A stretch of 64,000 bases of DNA, taken from assembly GCA_017893485.1 (NCBI GenBank), contig CM030365.1, positions 27,798,289 to 27,862,288 of the forward strand, written 5' to 3'. Of the stretch, positions 43,817-55,406 are shown piece after piece. Every line of letters starts with the position of its first letter. The stretch's first letter is position 1. Made by a program: the position numbers and the translations under genes. The notes beneath the pieces are model-generated. The model made no database searches. It was given only the letters and a program-made list of their open reading frames with translations, and had not been told where the DNA came from. Source of the DNA: Hemerocallis citrina (lineage: Eukaryota; Streptophyta; Magnoliopsida; Asparagales; Asphodelaceae).

Positions 43817-44939
43817 ATGAAGTGGAGAACGATAAGGATTTGCACTGGACCTATGTTGTATGTGATGCATAGAATCTGACAAGTATACATTAGAAATCAT
43901 CATAAGCATTTGTGTTTCTTGACTTGTTTTATGCATGCTTGTTTTCTGTTTTCATCTCATACACCTGACACTTAGTCTATCTTCACTTGTTGTTTTGTGC
44001 TCAACTTAGTGTTGTTCCATGTTCTATTTATTATTTTTTATGCATCATTTATTATTATATTAATATGCATCAAAGTTTGTGATTGTGAGACTTTGGAAGG
44101 TTGCTATTACTATAGTATTGCGTCAGTTGCATTCAATTGATGTCCCCACTCTTCAGATTATTTTGCAGGATTTGCAAGTGAGTTGCCCAAGTAAAGTAGA
44201 AACTTAGATTTGAGATGAATAAAGTTTAAGTATTGGGTTGTGTTGTAATAAATGTAATTAATTTTCCGCTGTGCAAATGTAAGAAAGAATTGATGTAATA
44301 AAAAGTTTTAATATTTCCTATATTTGGTTTCGTGTTTATGATTGCAATTGAAGTTGATTCTGAAAATTGTTCCTGCGCTAACACCCCCTCCCCCCCCCCC
44401 CCCACCCACACACACTTCTAACCTACAACACTACCCCCCACCTCTCCACTTTTACAAAATCCCTCATCTCAAATACAACTCAAATTTTCATCCCATTTTT
44501 TATACTATCTACTTTTCCTTCAAATTTTATACAATCCTACCACTCCATTTCACTTTAATTCTCCTTCATTCCATCTCAATTCAAGCCTAGATAACTGAGA
44601 TTTTGGTGGAGAAGAAATTAAGTAGGAAGCAAAAGGAGCTAGGCGAAGGAGAAAGTCAAAGAAAATAAGAGACAAAATCAACAATTTCAATTGTGGATGT
44701 CTTTCTAAACTCATGCAGGTTGAATATTTTTTTTAATGAATGATGAATGATTAATGTTACTTATTTGGTTTCTATATAATATGAATGAATATTTTTGTAT
44801 GTTTATAATTCAATACTTGAGCTAAGAATGCTAATTGATGGAAAAAGATATGATCTTGAGAAGAATTAGTATGGTTTGATTAGAAAAATTGTATCTTGGT
44901 AATTTAAGGGATTTTAAAGTTGAAAATTTTACAGTAGCA

Positions 44940-45780
44940 TATTGTAGGTGTTCCTAATAACTCCACCAAATTTCATAAATTTTTCATATAGTTTGATATT
45001 TTTATAAATTCTATATTGTTGCTGGTATAGGGTTAATTTTCTGTTTTATTCAAATCCAGCATGCTTGAGTTATAAAAATCATATATCCAGGAATATCATT
45101 AATTTAGTGTTGAAACTGTTACTTTAGGTTCTTATCTATGTCTATATCAATTTCCCAATTTTTCATTATTTTTGGATAATGTTTGATATTTTTAGAATAT
45201 GCTAAACTTATACTGGATAAGAAAATATTGAACTATTTTAGGTTCTGTCTCAACAATTTTTGTGTTCAATTGGGAAATTCATTCATTTCAAATTATAAGA
45301 ATTCTTAAGATGAAATTCTTTTTCTTGTTTCATATATGTGTCTACAGAAATCATACCATATTTGATAATTTTTGGAGATGAATTGATATTTAACAAAAAA
45401 CATGTTTCTATACTTGGGTAAAATTGTTTCAGCTCCAATTTCATTATGCATACTTATTACCCTGAAAAGTATAACTCTATGGTAAATGGGAATTTGAACT
45501 TGAAAATTTTACATTAGTAGTGTAAGTCAGTATGGAACATTCCTACCAAGTTTCATGATTTTTGAAGATGAATTGCTATCTCTTTAAAATACAACTTGCT
45601 GCTGTTGTTAAGAACAGTGTGGTTGATGTTTGGTAATTTTACATCCAATTCAAAATGTCATAACTTCTTCTATACTTGGAATTCTTTGCTAAATTTTTGA
45701 TATATAATGATTCTATAGGTGTGGGACATTCCTACCAAATTCTAAAGATTTTAGAGATTATTTGTTATTTTAAATGAGTT
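44940..45780 (+). repeat. Degenerate modules of about 190 bp in LTR C
   Basis: The phrase (T/A)TTGATATTT or its variants closes modules at 44993, 45183, 45382, 45572 and 45761 (spacings 189-199). It is preceded by CCTACCAA(G/A)TTTCATGATTTTTG-like sequence. Confidence 0.6.
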
Positions 45781-47079
45781 TTATTGTGTGACTGGTTAAT
45801 AGTTCTATAAGTTCTGGGAGTTTTACATGTCCCTCAGTTTTTTCCATTTGTATTCTCTAAAATGAACTATTTTGAGGAAATGTCCAACTAAGAAGTTAAA
45901 GTAGACCTAATGATCTTTCTAAAGAATCTAAGAACTTGAAATTTTATTGAGTATGTGATTAATTATGATTTTTCACAAAACAACACAAGCTACAGGTTGA
46001 ATAGTCAAGCTCACTGTTTTTATTGAATATATGTTTCATCGTACTAGGGCTTCAGAATGGACTTAGAATGATGTTTATCTAACTTTTGAACCATGTTTGA
46101 TTATGTTAGAGTTGTGCTAGTAACTTCTACTGTGTTTTAAGAGTAGAATAACTATTGTCTTATCTTTGCTTGGTGCCCTTACTTGTTATTTAAGTTCCTA
46201 AGCTTACTTAAGGATAGAATAGCCATGAATAGGTTTTTAATTGAAGTTATATAAACTTGTTGTCGGGAGTGCAGTTAACTTGCTAATGACTTAGGGTTGG
46301 GAATCCCTATAACCTATTAATACTACATGATCATTTGGGTAAATAGGAGCCCATGTCACCTCGAGCACAGCGAATAAAGTCTGTTTTTGTTCACCGACAG
46401 GATTGCTATCTGAGGAGGGATTGGTCGCGGGACGAAGACATGGTTGAATTCCAAGCAAGAGGGCGGACGGTGATGGATGAGGTTGAGTCGCTGTCGCAAG
46501 TTGAAGTCAAGTCGGGCAAACCCTTGGGCCTTGGTTGGAGGCCAGGTTGAATTTCACTTAGGATAGTTTGAGTTTGGATAAAAGACTAGGTTGATTTACT
46601 AGAAAGTAATCGTCCGGTTTTTCATTAACCATCTCACCAATAAAAGATAATTAGTTGCTTTAATTAAGACCAGTGGGTAGGTTCTAAGTTAGGGTCGGTA
46701 AGCTAATGGTATTATCCTAAGGCCAAAATATGTTATTTATTTGTTAGGATAGACACTAGATGGGTAGTTGTACTTGCCTATCAAATGGATACAGGCGGTG
46801 TCTTCCCACTTTTCTGGGAGCACGAGATGTGTGGTCTCATCTGTTAATTCCTAAAGTAATGTGATAGAACGGGAGGTGCTCCTGTCAGAAGTAGAGAATG
46901 GACCCTACCAAATCCAGCAAGTTCTATGTTGTTGGGTACAGAAAGAGAACTAGAGTGCAGCTCTACGTGTCTCGGCGCCACTTGGTAAGCTTGCGGGGCA
47001 ACCTTGATGTTCGTAGAAACTTTTGTGTGAGGTCCGGGTGCCGGGAAATAGTGGAAAGCTTGGATACCACTATTAACTT

Positions 47080-47106
47080 CAGTGGAGGAATTAGACCAAA
47101 CCACTG
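47080..47106 (+). other. Hairpin with GGAATTAGACC loop (LTR C)
   Basis: CAGTGG (47080-47085) pairs with CCACTG (47101-47106) around AGGAATTAGACCAAA. The loop phrase matches the hairpin at 36344-36370 while the stem letters differ. Confidence 0.45.
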
Positions 47107-47171
47107 CAACCTAATCAGTTACTAGTTAACTTTCCGGAACTGGTATGAGTACAATAATCGAATGCAAAGCG

Positions 47172-47185
47172 AGGGATCGAACCCT
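47172..47185 (+). other. T-arm-like hairpin (LTR C)
   Basis: AGGG-ATCGAA-CCCT, followed by CTGGAGA and GTTTGGGATGCATA. It shares GGATCGAA with the T-arm of initiator-Met tRNA. Confidence 0.4.
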
Positions 47186-47741
47186 GTGATCTGGAGACTA
47201 CAAACTCTTTGGAAAGTATATAGTTTGGGATGCATACGTTTCCATTGAAGTTGCATTTGGAAAAGTATGTAGTATGGAATGCATACATATCTAAATCAGT
47301 TGCATTAGAGTAAGTACATTGCATGCATTTGAAATTGTGCATTAGACACTAGGGCATGACATACTAACACTTGTGATTTAAATACACATTTTCCTTTTGC
47401 ATTAATTATTTGTTGTTGTTTTTGGGAAATCGCTGATTTTATCAGCATTGCGTCAGTTTCATTCAACTGACGTGCCCACTAGTTGCAGGACTACTGGATC
47501 ATGGAACCAGGAGACTCAAACTGTGTAGAATGTCCAAGTGGAGATTGTGATTTTTGTATAATAAATTTTATTAATGTAATTCATGATGTAAAATTTATGT
47601 AAGATTGTATTGTACAATGTAATTTTTTGGGATGCAATAAAAATTTTTAATTTCCTGTATTTTATGTGTTGTGAAACTATTTGAAGTAAAGATTCTGTCT
47701 TGTGTCTCGAGTTTCCTGGGTACGGAACTCGGGGCACTACA

Positions 47742-48102
47742 AAAGTCGTATCAGAGCCAACTTCAAATTACAGTTTAACATAGTAGGAAAATAGACTTGG
47801 ATGCCCGGTTAGAGTTGTGTTTAGTTGGATTGTAGGATGGTCGTAAATCATATTGTTGCACTTTTTAACTGATGATTATGATTTTTGCTATGTCTTAACT
47901 GACCCCAATTTATATGTTCTTGCTTTTACTAATAATTATGGTGCAACTGGACGTCGAGGGAGCAAATATGCATCTAGACGTCAATGGAGGCAAACCTGTA
48001 ACTGGATGTCGAAGAGGTAAAATCTGCGACCGAATGTCCAGAAGGCAATCATGCAATCGGATATCGTGAAGGTAAATCTGCAACCTGATGTCAAGGTAAA
48101 AA
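47742..48102 (+). mobile_element. Residual interior of element C
   Basis: It begins with a PBS (CGTATCAGAGCC, 47748-47759; one change from the iMet site) and a leader that follows the family G leader (CAACTTCAAAT, TAACATAGTAGGAAAAT, GTTGTGTTTAGTTGGAT). No gag or pol follows. Instead there are six 27-28-bp repeats, then the start of LTR D. The element cannot encode proteins. Confidence 0.7.
47943..48095 (+). repeat. Tandem repeat, 27-28-bp unit, six copies
   Basis: Units follow the pattern GCAACTGGACGTCGAGGGAG then CAAATAT, with changes such as GCATCTAGACGTCAATGGAG and GCAATCGGATATCGTGAAG. The last copy runs into LTR D. Confidence 0.8.
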
Positions 48103-48842
48103 TGTAACACCCCGCAAAATTGAGTGATGACAATTTTGCCCCTCATGTGTTATGCACGTATATTATGCACCGTTACGGCTAATATCCGTAGCGTGTTTTA
48201 ATATAAGTATCCTACATATTTTTGTATTTCGATTAATTGTATATTTTCCGTCATCTAAAAATTCATTTTTCATTCTATTTTGGGCAAACTCAAACATTTA
48301 TTTTAATTTTTGTGTTTTTATGTACATTGCACGTGCTTTCAATACACTTGTCGATTACATATATTTTACCATTACGTAAAATATCTAGAACATTATTAAT
48401 CTACATGTTCTACGTATTTTGTATTGATACGTGCAACGCACGTGTTTGCAGTGCACATGTTGGTTCTTAAAATTTTCTTGAGTCATTAATATTTTTCTTC
48501 TCATTCTTCTAGTCACAATTATGTGATTTATTTTTAATTAAAATCCATTCGGCCTAAATTAATTTTGTAGCCCACTAAAATTAATTAAAGCCCATGATCA
48601 ATTTTGTGTGCACTGAAGTGTATATTTAAAATATAGTTAGTTTGGTACACTTGCCATGTGTAACACACATTTAACATAATAAAAATGAATAATAAAATTT
48701 GTATGAAGAGTGTGCACACACATTGACTACACGTGCACATGTTTTTTTACCATGGTTGAGAATGAGTGAGAGTGGTGCGAGTTAGTGGGAAGTGGTTTGT
48801 TATTTTGGAAAGTGGGGAGCTATTTTGACCACACAATTTTTT

Positions 48843-48850
48843 TATAAATA
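48843..48850 (+). promoter_or_regulatory. TATA box of LTR D
   Basis: TATAAATA, 740 bp into the LTR, followed by a GA-rich leader (AGAGAGAAAGAGAGAGAAG). Confidence 0.6.
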
Positions 48851-50436
48851 GTCACTTCTTTTGTCATGAACAACACAACTCAGGACAAAAACAAAAGAGA
48901 GAAAGAGAGAGAAGAGTTTGCGGGTTGTGCTAGTAAGAGGCCAGCCATTTTTGAAGGAGCCTGGAGCATCGGAGAATTATTTTCTAGTAGTTCTACTACT
49001 AGGAAACAGTTGGGTCTTTCTCTAACTTTCTAATTTAATTTTATAAGTAGAATGCTTGACATGTGTGAATTGTAAGATGCATGATAACTTATATAGATTG
49101 AACATTCATGTTTAGATTATTTGTTATTGATTGAACGTGTGAAATTATGTTATATTTAATTTGGGGCCATTTTCATATGGTTCTGTTTTGAGTTCTAGTT
49201 GCACTTAGAAAAATCATAACTATTAAACTAGATGGAATCTAGAGCTAAACTTTTTATAGGAGCGTCTTGTATATGTCAAAAACATCTCCTTAAAATTTCA
49301 TAATATTTTAATGTCGTTTACTTATTTAATAAAATCCAAACGTAGGACTGGTTGGCAGTTGGCTATTTGCTGGAAATTTGTACACATTTCGGATTTGATC
49401 ATTTGAACATCTTAGATGAAGTATTTTGAGAAAAGCCACAACTAAGAACTTGAAGTAGACTTGTTAACATTACTGTAAAGTCCAAGAAATCAATTTTTTA
49501 TAAAAAATTAATTTATAATGAATTTTACAAGATTGAACAGTGGCAGTACTTTAACATTTTGACCCACTATAGATTTCGAAGAATTTAGGGTTATAGAAAT
49601 ATTTTGGGAGAACTTATAAATACAAAGTTATAGTAGACTTGTATACCTTTAATTTGATCTAAAGAACACAAAATTTCATAAAGTATGGAATTTTCTATGT
49701 TTTTTACAAGTAGCATGAGCAGCAGTTTTCAGATTGTGAACCTACTGTTTTGCAAATGAATTTAGATGATGTAATTGGGGATGATTTTATATGATCTTAA
49801 CTACAAAATATTAGTTGACTCATTTATGATTCCTATAAAACTAAGAAATCTGTTTTTGGAGTAGTATTGAAATTTATATGATTTTTAAAATACCATTAGA
49901 TTGATGTCTTTTAGCTAGTTGTCATAAAACTTTTACAACATATAAAACTGGATTTAAATTTAGAATGTTAGTAAGATGTACCTTATGAGGATTAAGAGGT
50001 AATTCAAGGATGAAGTTGGAATATTGAACATGTGATGTATATAAGGGTTTTAACTCATCAAGTGTTATTAAATGTTGCTATAAGAAGTTGGTTACTTCAT
50101 GATTGATAAGAGTAAAGAGAATAATTGGATATGTGAATGAATGAAGTTTCAAAATGTGAATAAAGAGAGCATGTATAACCCATGATGTGTGAACATGAAA
50201 TTGTGAATACTAGAGGCTAAGTAAGACCCAGGTACCGGCAAAGTGATGAAAGTGATTACTAAAATTTGTGAAGTGGCCAATATGGGCCATCATTCTCGGT
50301 ATATTGTTTAAGACCGATAGGAGGGTAAGCTAGCTCTATGTGGTATTATTATTCATATTTAAATTTAAGGATAGGCACTAGAAGAAGATGTGATGAAACT
50401 TGGGCAAACATAAGTGGGGCGCCTTTATATTGTCTA

Positions 50437-50690
50437 ACGGTGGACTCCAGGACTATAGACTCAGTTTGACGGTGGACTTCGGGACTGTGGTTTCTTATGA
50501 GATGAGAAGAGCCTTAATTAAATCCGTGATTACGATTGATCTGACGGTGGACTTCGGGATCATGAATATTCGAGCGGATGGGAGGCAGATCTCCAATGCA
50601 TATGTATATACCAGAGTTAGAGGGGCACTTGCGGGATGTTCACACGACGAGGATTCTGTATAGTTTGACGGTGGACTCCGGGACTGAAAT
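50437..50690 (+). repeat. Minisatellite with (T)GACGGTGGACT(T/C)CGGGA in LTR D
   Basis: Four copies of GGTGGACT followed by CCAGGACT, TCGGGACT, TCGGGATC and CCGGGACT lie near 50440, 50471, 50544 and 50669, separated by unlike spacers. It occupies the place equivalent to the minisatellite of solo LTR F. Confidence 0.7.
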
Positions 50691-51151
50691 TCGTACTCGT
50701 GAAATGTCTAAACCTTGCTTTTGTTACCATAGTAGGTTTTTCATAGCGAAAGATTGAACCGTACAATGTGGAGTACGTAAGGGCTTGCCCTCGGACCTAT
50801 GTAGTATGGGATGCATAGAATCCGAACAAGTGTTGTAACCCCCATTCTCGCAAATAGGTATTTCTTGAATATTTTCGATATTTTGATATTTATAAATTTA
50901 TTATTTGTTAAAATTCGATTTGGATTTTTATATTAAAGTGTTTTTCTAATTGACAATTATATTTATTTCGAATAATGGTATATTCGAACTCGTTTTCTAT
51001 TCCTAATTGATTGACTATTTACATTTTAGCCCAAATCAAAATTATTTTTACTAGTTGGATTATTTTGATAAATGTGTTAAACCCAATTCCTATTTTATAT
51101 AATCTATAGTTTTTATTGCTATTACTTTCATCATCATGATTATTATTTTTA

Positions 51152-51154
<3 letters not shown>

Positions 51155-51194
<40 letters not shown>

Positions 51195-51370
51195 GTTATT
51201 ATTGTTACTATTATTATTATTTCTATTGCTAATATTACTATTATTATTATTATTATTAGTATTTTTATTATTTTTGTTATTATGATTATTATTATTGTTA
51301 TTGTTATCGTTATTATTGTTATTATCATTAATACTATTATTAATGTTGCTATTATCATTATCAGTATTAT
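51155..51370. repeat. (ATT)n-rich microsatellite in LTR1 of element E
   Basis: Imperfect TTA/ATT triplets with G and C interruptions. The matching tract in LTR2 (60681-60960) has a much longer pure core. Confidence 0.95.
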
Positions 51371-51772
51371 TTTTTTGTTAATTTCATTATTGTTATTTTG
51401 ATTGTTAATACTATAATTATTATTATTTTATTTTATAAACCCTTTAATGCTAATTATTTTCTCCCTATTTTTCTATTTTGGATCTTATTATATTTAATTT
51501 TCTTTTTCTTGATTATTGTATTTGAATTTTCTTTGAATAATAAATCTTGCTTTTCTTGTGTTCATTTATTCTCTTTTGATCATTCCGTACACTTTTGGCT
51601 TGAATTCTGTTATTTTTGGCTCACTGCAAATTTTGTTCTTTGTGTTTTGAGTATGAATTGATCCGCTATATATCTATCTCATTGATCTACCTTTGTTTTC
51701 CCCTTTTTGGAGCCTAAACCCGTACCCTAAACCCATTAACCTAATTACCCAATAACACTACATCCTAAAACC

Positions 51773-51780
51773 CCTATATA
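51773..51780 (+). promoter_or_regulatory. Probable TATA box of LTR1 of element E
   Basis: TATATATA after AACCCC and before ATTAACCCCAGCC. In LTR2 this exact spot is split by the hAT element. Confidence 0.45.
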
Positions 51781-53476
51781 TACTATTATATTAACCCCAG
51801 CCTCTACCCTAGCAGCCTACTGTGCTAACCCCCCACCCCCTTCTCTCTCTCTTCCCTGTTTCATTTCAAATCCAACCCATCACCCTCGTCACTCTCCTTT
51901 CGCTCCGATCGTCCATCCCCGTCACCCCTAGCCTCGACCCCATCCTCGCATCCACCTTCCATTCACCGTCTCATCGCCATCTGCATCCTCCCCGCCTCTC
52001 ACCCTCTCCTCGTCGCCCCCTCATCATCACCACCATCCCCGAATACCCCTTATTCCCGTCGCCTATCCTCGTCGCCAACCCGAACCCTTCTCCTGCACCT
52101 ATCACCTCAGCGACCTCCATCGCCGCTTTTCTCCTCGACAACCACCCTCGCTACCACCGTCTTCATCCTCTCCGCTGTCCCCCGCAACCACCGTAGAACC
52201 CCTCACCTCGTTGTCGTCGTCCTGAGCCTCGAGCACCCCCGCCGTCTCCTCCTCTGTTTCGTCGAGAAACAGAGCTCGTTCGAGTCGTTGCCTTGCTCTC
52301 GTCGCTGCGTCGCTTCCCAGGCCTCCAGCACCCGTCGTCAGCCGCCCTCACCATGGGTCACTGCCATCGCCAGTCCCCGCTCAGTCGCCTGTTGTGCTAA
52401 TCTAGATACCTAAATATATAGATAAAACTAGACACAAATTATAAACCTCGCAAGTGCACGAATCGTTAGAAAAGCGTAGCAATAGCAAGGGTCGATCCCA
52501 CAGAGATTGTAGACTTCAACTTACTAATCAATAAAACTAATAATAAAAATGAATAAGAGTTGTTATAATATTCTAAAAGAACTAAAAGATTAAAACTAAG
52601 ATGAGAGGTGTTGAATCACAAATATCTCTTGAATAGTTGGGTTGTTGATCTCCACCAATAGTTAGTAATGCTAAGTTTCCTTCTGAATTTACTTCTAATT
52701 ACTCATGTTTGTTCACTTCAAGGGCATGGTATCTACTCCTTAAAGTATTGTTTTCCCTAAGCCAAGAATTAGGCATGGTATCTACTCTAATTCGTTTCTT
52801 TCCTTAAGTATCTAGCAGGGTATCTACTAAGTTATACTTAGCAAAAGCATAAGCACAGTGGAAACGAACAAACACTTAAAGTTCTAGAACTTGGTATCAG
52901 ACCTAGATCCTTTAAGTTGATTGAACCAAGAATCCTAAAGATTCCCTTGTTACAAATTATGAGCACGAGATACGGATCGTCTCAATATGCTCATATAACA
53001 GATTCAAATTTCTAACTCACAGACTTGATAATATCAAATTCTGTATGGCAGTCGACTGGCTCTCACCATCAGTCGACTGTACTTATAACTCCTGAACAAG
53101 TTTGACTGTTATCAATCTATATCAATTCAATTAGATTCAATCAATAAGTAAAATAGAAGGATTCAAAAGAATATAGCATTACATAACTACGGTTTAGATC
53201 TACCCAACTATGAAATTAGTTCCACATAATAATAACTTTATTGCTTAACAAGTTCAAATACATGTTCAACATCAAAGAATAAAGAGAGAAGAAATAAACT
53301 AATGGATTCCGGCAATATGGTCGACTGGCTGTCACACAGTCGACTGCCTTCTGGTACTGGTTCTCCTCTTCCCTTTCTTCGATGATGATGGAATGAAGCA
53401 CTGGTTGATTGTTCAGGAACTTGGTGATTTAGTTGCTTCCAAGAGATAGATTGATTCTGGCGGATCCCTTTTCTGA

Positions 53477-53484
53477 TATTTATA
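53477..53484 (-). promoter_or_regulatory. TATA box of solo LTR S copy 2
   Basis: TATAAATA on the minus strand. The palindromes at 53716-53880 lie 230-400 bp upstream of it. Confidence 0.6.
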
Positions 53485-53715
53485 GAGTACCGCTGAGAAT
53501 TAGGGTTTCCACTTTTTCAGCAAAATCCTTCTTTATTTTATTTGATGATTTATATCTTTCTCTTTTCTTCTTTCTTTCCTTATCTGTTCACCACGTGCTC
53601 TTGCCAATTCCCAGTCTCTAGATTTGATTCGTTGCATAAGATCTGGTTTCAAATAGATTCGAAATTAGATTTGGGTGAATCTTCGAATATCTTATCTGTT
53701 TACTCCGCCGCAGAC

Positions 53716-53880
53716 CAGTCGACTTGTCTTCGAACCAGTCGACTGAGTCGAGACTCCTGAAGATTTCATAATTGTTCAGACCAGTCGACTGTCTTTTGGG
53801 AGTGAGTCGACTGTGTCGAGAGTTGTGGAAAATCAGCTTTTCTTGTCCAGTCGCCTGTGTTGGGGAACCAGTCGACTGAT
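53716..53880 (-). promoter_or_regulatory. CAGTCGACT cluster upstream of the S copy 2 TATA box
   Basis: Six copies, one changed to CAGTCGCCTG, in the same relative place as the cluster at 1246-1397. Confidence 0.5.
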
Positions 53881-55406
53881 CCTCTGCAGTTTGCTGTGTA
53901 TTATCCTTGAAGTCCTGAATCTGCTTCGTTTTGCTGTTATAAGCTGTTTCCTATGGAAAAGAGAAAATAGGAGTTAAATACCACATATAGAGCTTTTAAA
54001 TGTCTAATTATAACATGATTATTGCTCTAGAAAGTGAATAATATTGTGTTCATCATCGCCACCGTCCCTCTCCCCCTCCCTACCGTTGTCTAAAAGGAAG
54101 GAGGGGGATTTCTTGGTGTTTGCTGTTTTGGAGTGCAGTGGATCTGATTCCCGTGTGTGCTGTTTTGCGAAGAGGGATTCACTGTTTTGCTGTTTTGTAC
54201 GTGGCTCGCACATGTTTCGGTTCGTGGGTTCGTAGCTCGGGATTCTCATCCCGATATTCTATATATTCGAAATTAACAACTAAAAGGCAAGCCTCTTCTT
54301 GAACTGTTTTTTTTTTCAAGATCCCTTGATATCCGCAAGTAGATCCAAATCGTTTTTTTTATCATATTGCTATTGGAATTCCGTTAAGCGTATTAAGGGT
54401 TTACACTAGCTAACCCGATATATTCTTAACATCGTGCCTACATCTTTGATCTATAACCAAGTCCCTCTTGCACATTGCATATGCACATTTACATAAAAAT
54501 AACTAGATCAATGTTATAGAATTGTTGATGAATTGAATACGTTAGATTGAATTTGAATTAATCAATTGATTACCATGCCTGTAAAACTGCATCATAAAAC
54601 TGTAATTATACATGTCAAACATCTAGCATCACTTTGACTTATAATTAGCATGAACTATATGGTTGTACGATAAAGTTGTTGCCTTTTCATATCAAACTAT
54701 TTTCTGGACTGCTGTTTGTGTCTTTTTGTATCAGATTTACGACCATGTTGTTCTTGTAATTTCAAAATATCATTCTGAACAAGAATTATAGCCACATGAA
54801 TCTATTTTCCAGTACTTTTGACAAATTTGAATTCCGATGTATAATCTGTTAGATATTAGTATTTTAGTCATATTCACAAATTCATGTGTATCTTTTTGTT
54901 TCATAATTAAATAGAACATGATAACAGTAAAATAAAAATATGAAATTAATTTGGCTGAGGCTAGACATGTGTAGGAAGCACCCTAAATTTTTGTTGATTT
55001 AATTGATGAGTTTTCTGACCTAATTCGTATATGTGAACACAATCTATAAACTGCTGCGTGAACATAAAATATGAAAAGAATAGGATTTTAGACCTAGTTT
55101 CCGTAACTTTTATATATATTGTATATATTCGCTGGAACCGGCAGAGAGTCTAGTTTCTAGAATTTTTGACGGATCCAGATTTGCTTTTCTGTAGTAGAAA
55201 TATTTATTGGAAGGAGGAGTATTGATTGCAATTGATTGATTGTTAATTATTACTTGTAAATTGTTGTTATCGACGCTGAGTACATGATCCGGGAATTCAC
55301 CATCAGTCTAAAATGTTCACCGTGTGCTTGCACCGAACTTGTGGTATGGAACATATGGGACGCAGTAGTACGTGCACTAGATAGATTAATAAAATGATTA
55401 ATAATG

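Larger units (their letters stand above)
40383..44383 (+). mobile_element. Solo LTR, family F (4.0 kb, TSD CCCCC)
   Basis: It starts TGTAGCACCCCCTCT, ends CTGCGCTAACA and is flanked by CCCCC on both sides (40378-40382, 44384-44388), inside the C-rich part of LTR C. The TSD is low-complexity, so less decisive. It contains three to four tandem units of about 181 bp (42383-42960), a minisatellite with AATTA(T/C)CGGGGTGTG (43436-43735), an AGGG-ATTGAA-CCCT hairpin (43803-43816) and a CGTCAGTT...AATTGATG stem near 44123. No PBS or genes. Confidence 0.8.
44384..47741 (+). mobile_element. LTR of element C, second part
   Basis: It continues LTR C after solo LTR F, beginning with C-rich leader sequence and ending GGGGCACTACA at 47741, just before a PBS. 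It holds five modules of about 190 bp (44940-45780), the hairpin block (47080-47106, 47172-47185) and a GTCAGTT...AACTGAC stem near 47453-47472. Confidence 0.75.
48103..50833 (+). mobile_element. LTR D, 5' part, cut by element E
   Basis: It starts TGTAACACCCCGCAAAATTG. A TATA box is at 48843. Modules with AAGTAGACTTGT, ATAGTAGACTTGT and TTAGTTGACT lie near 49455, 49632 and 49813. A TGACGGTGGACT minisatellite is at 50437-50690. A decayed T-arm-like block (GCGAAAGATTGAACCG, then GTATGGGATGCATAGAATCC) runs to 50824. By eye its start does not align with LTR C, so it seems a separate family. Its 3' end lies beyond the window. Confidence 0.65.
52390..54055 (-). mobile_element. Solo LTR, family S, copy 2 (TSD TCGCC)
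   Basis: It is 1666 bp, reads TGTTGTGCTAATCTAG to GTGTTCATCA on the plus strand, with TCGCC on both sides (52385-52389, 54056-54060). The uninterrupted site exists in LTR2 of element E, near 63395-63405 (GATCAGTCGCCACCATCC), proving the ends. It is the inverted copy of 1060-2741, with TATA on the minus strand at 53477-53484. About ten AGTCGACT-type palindromes occur, at 53049, 53071, 53329, 53337, 53716, 53737, 53785, 53805, 53849 (changed) and 53870. Confidence 0.95.

Noticed and set aside
48103..50833. 3' LTR partner of element C
   Set aside because: Position would fit, but the start sequences do not align by eye beyond the TGTAA(C/G)A start, so I treat it as a separate LTR; an alignment could overturn this.
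51822..52354. Long Pro/Ser-rich ORFs in the first LTR of element E
   Set aside because: They lie in a C/T-rich LTR leader, are open on both strands, and shift frame between LTR1 and LTR2. Base composition explains them.
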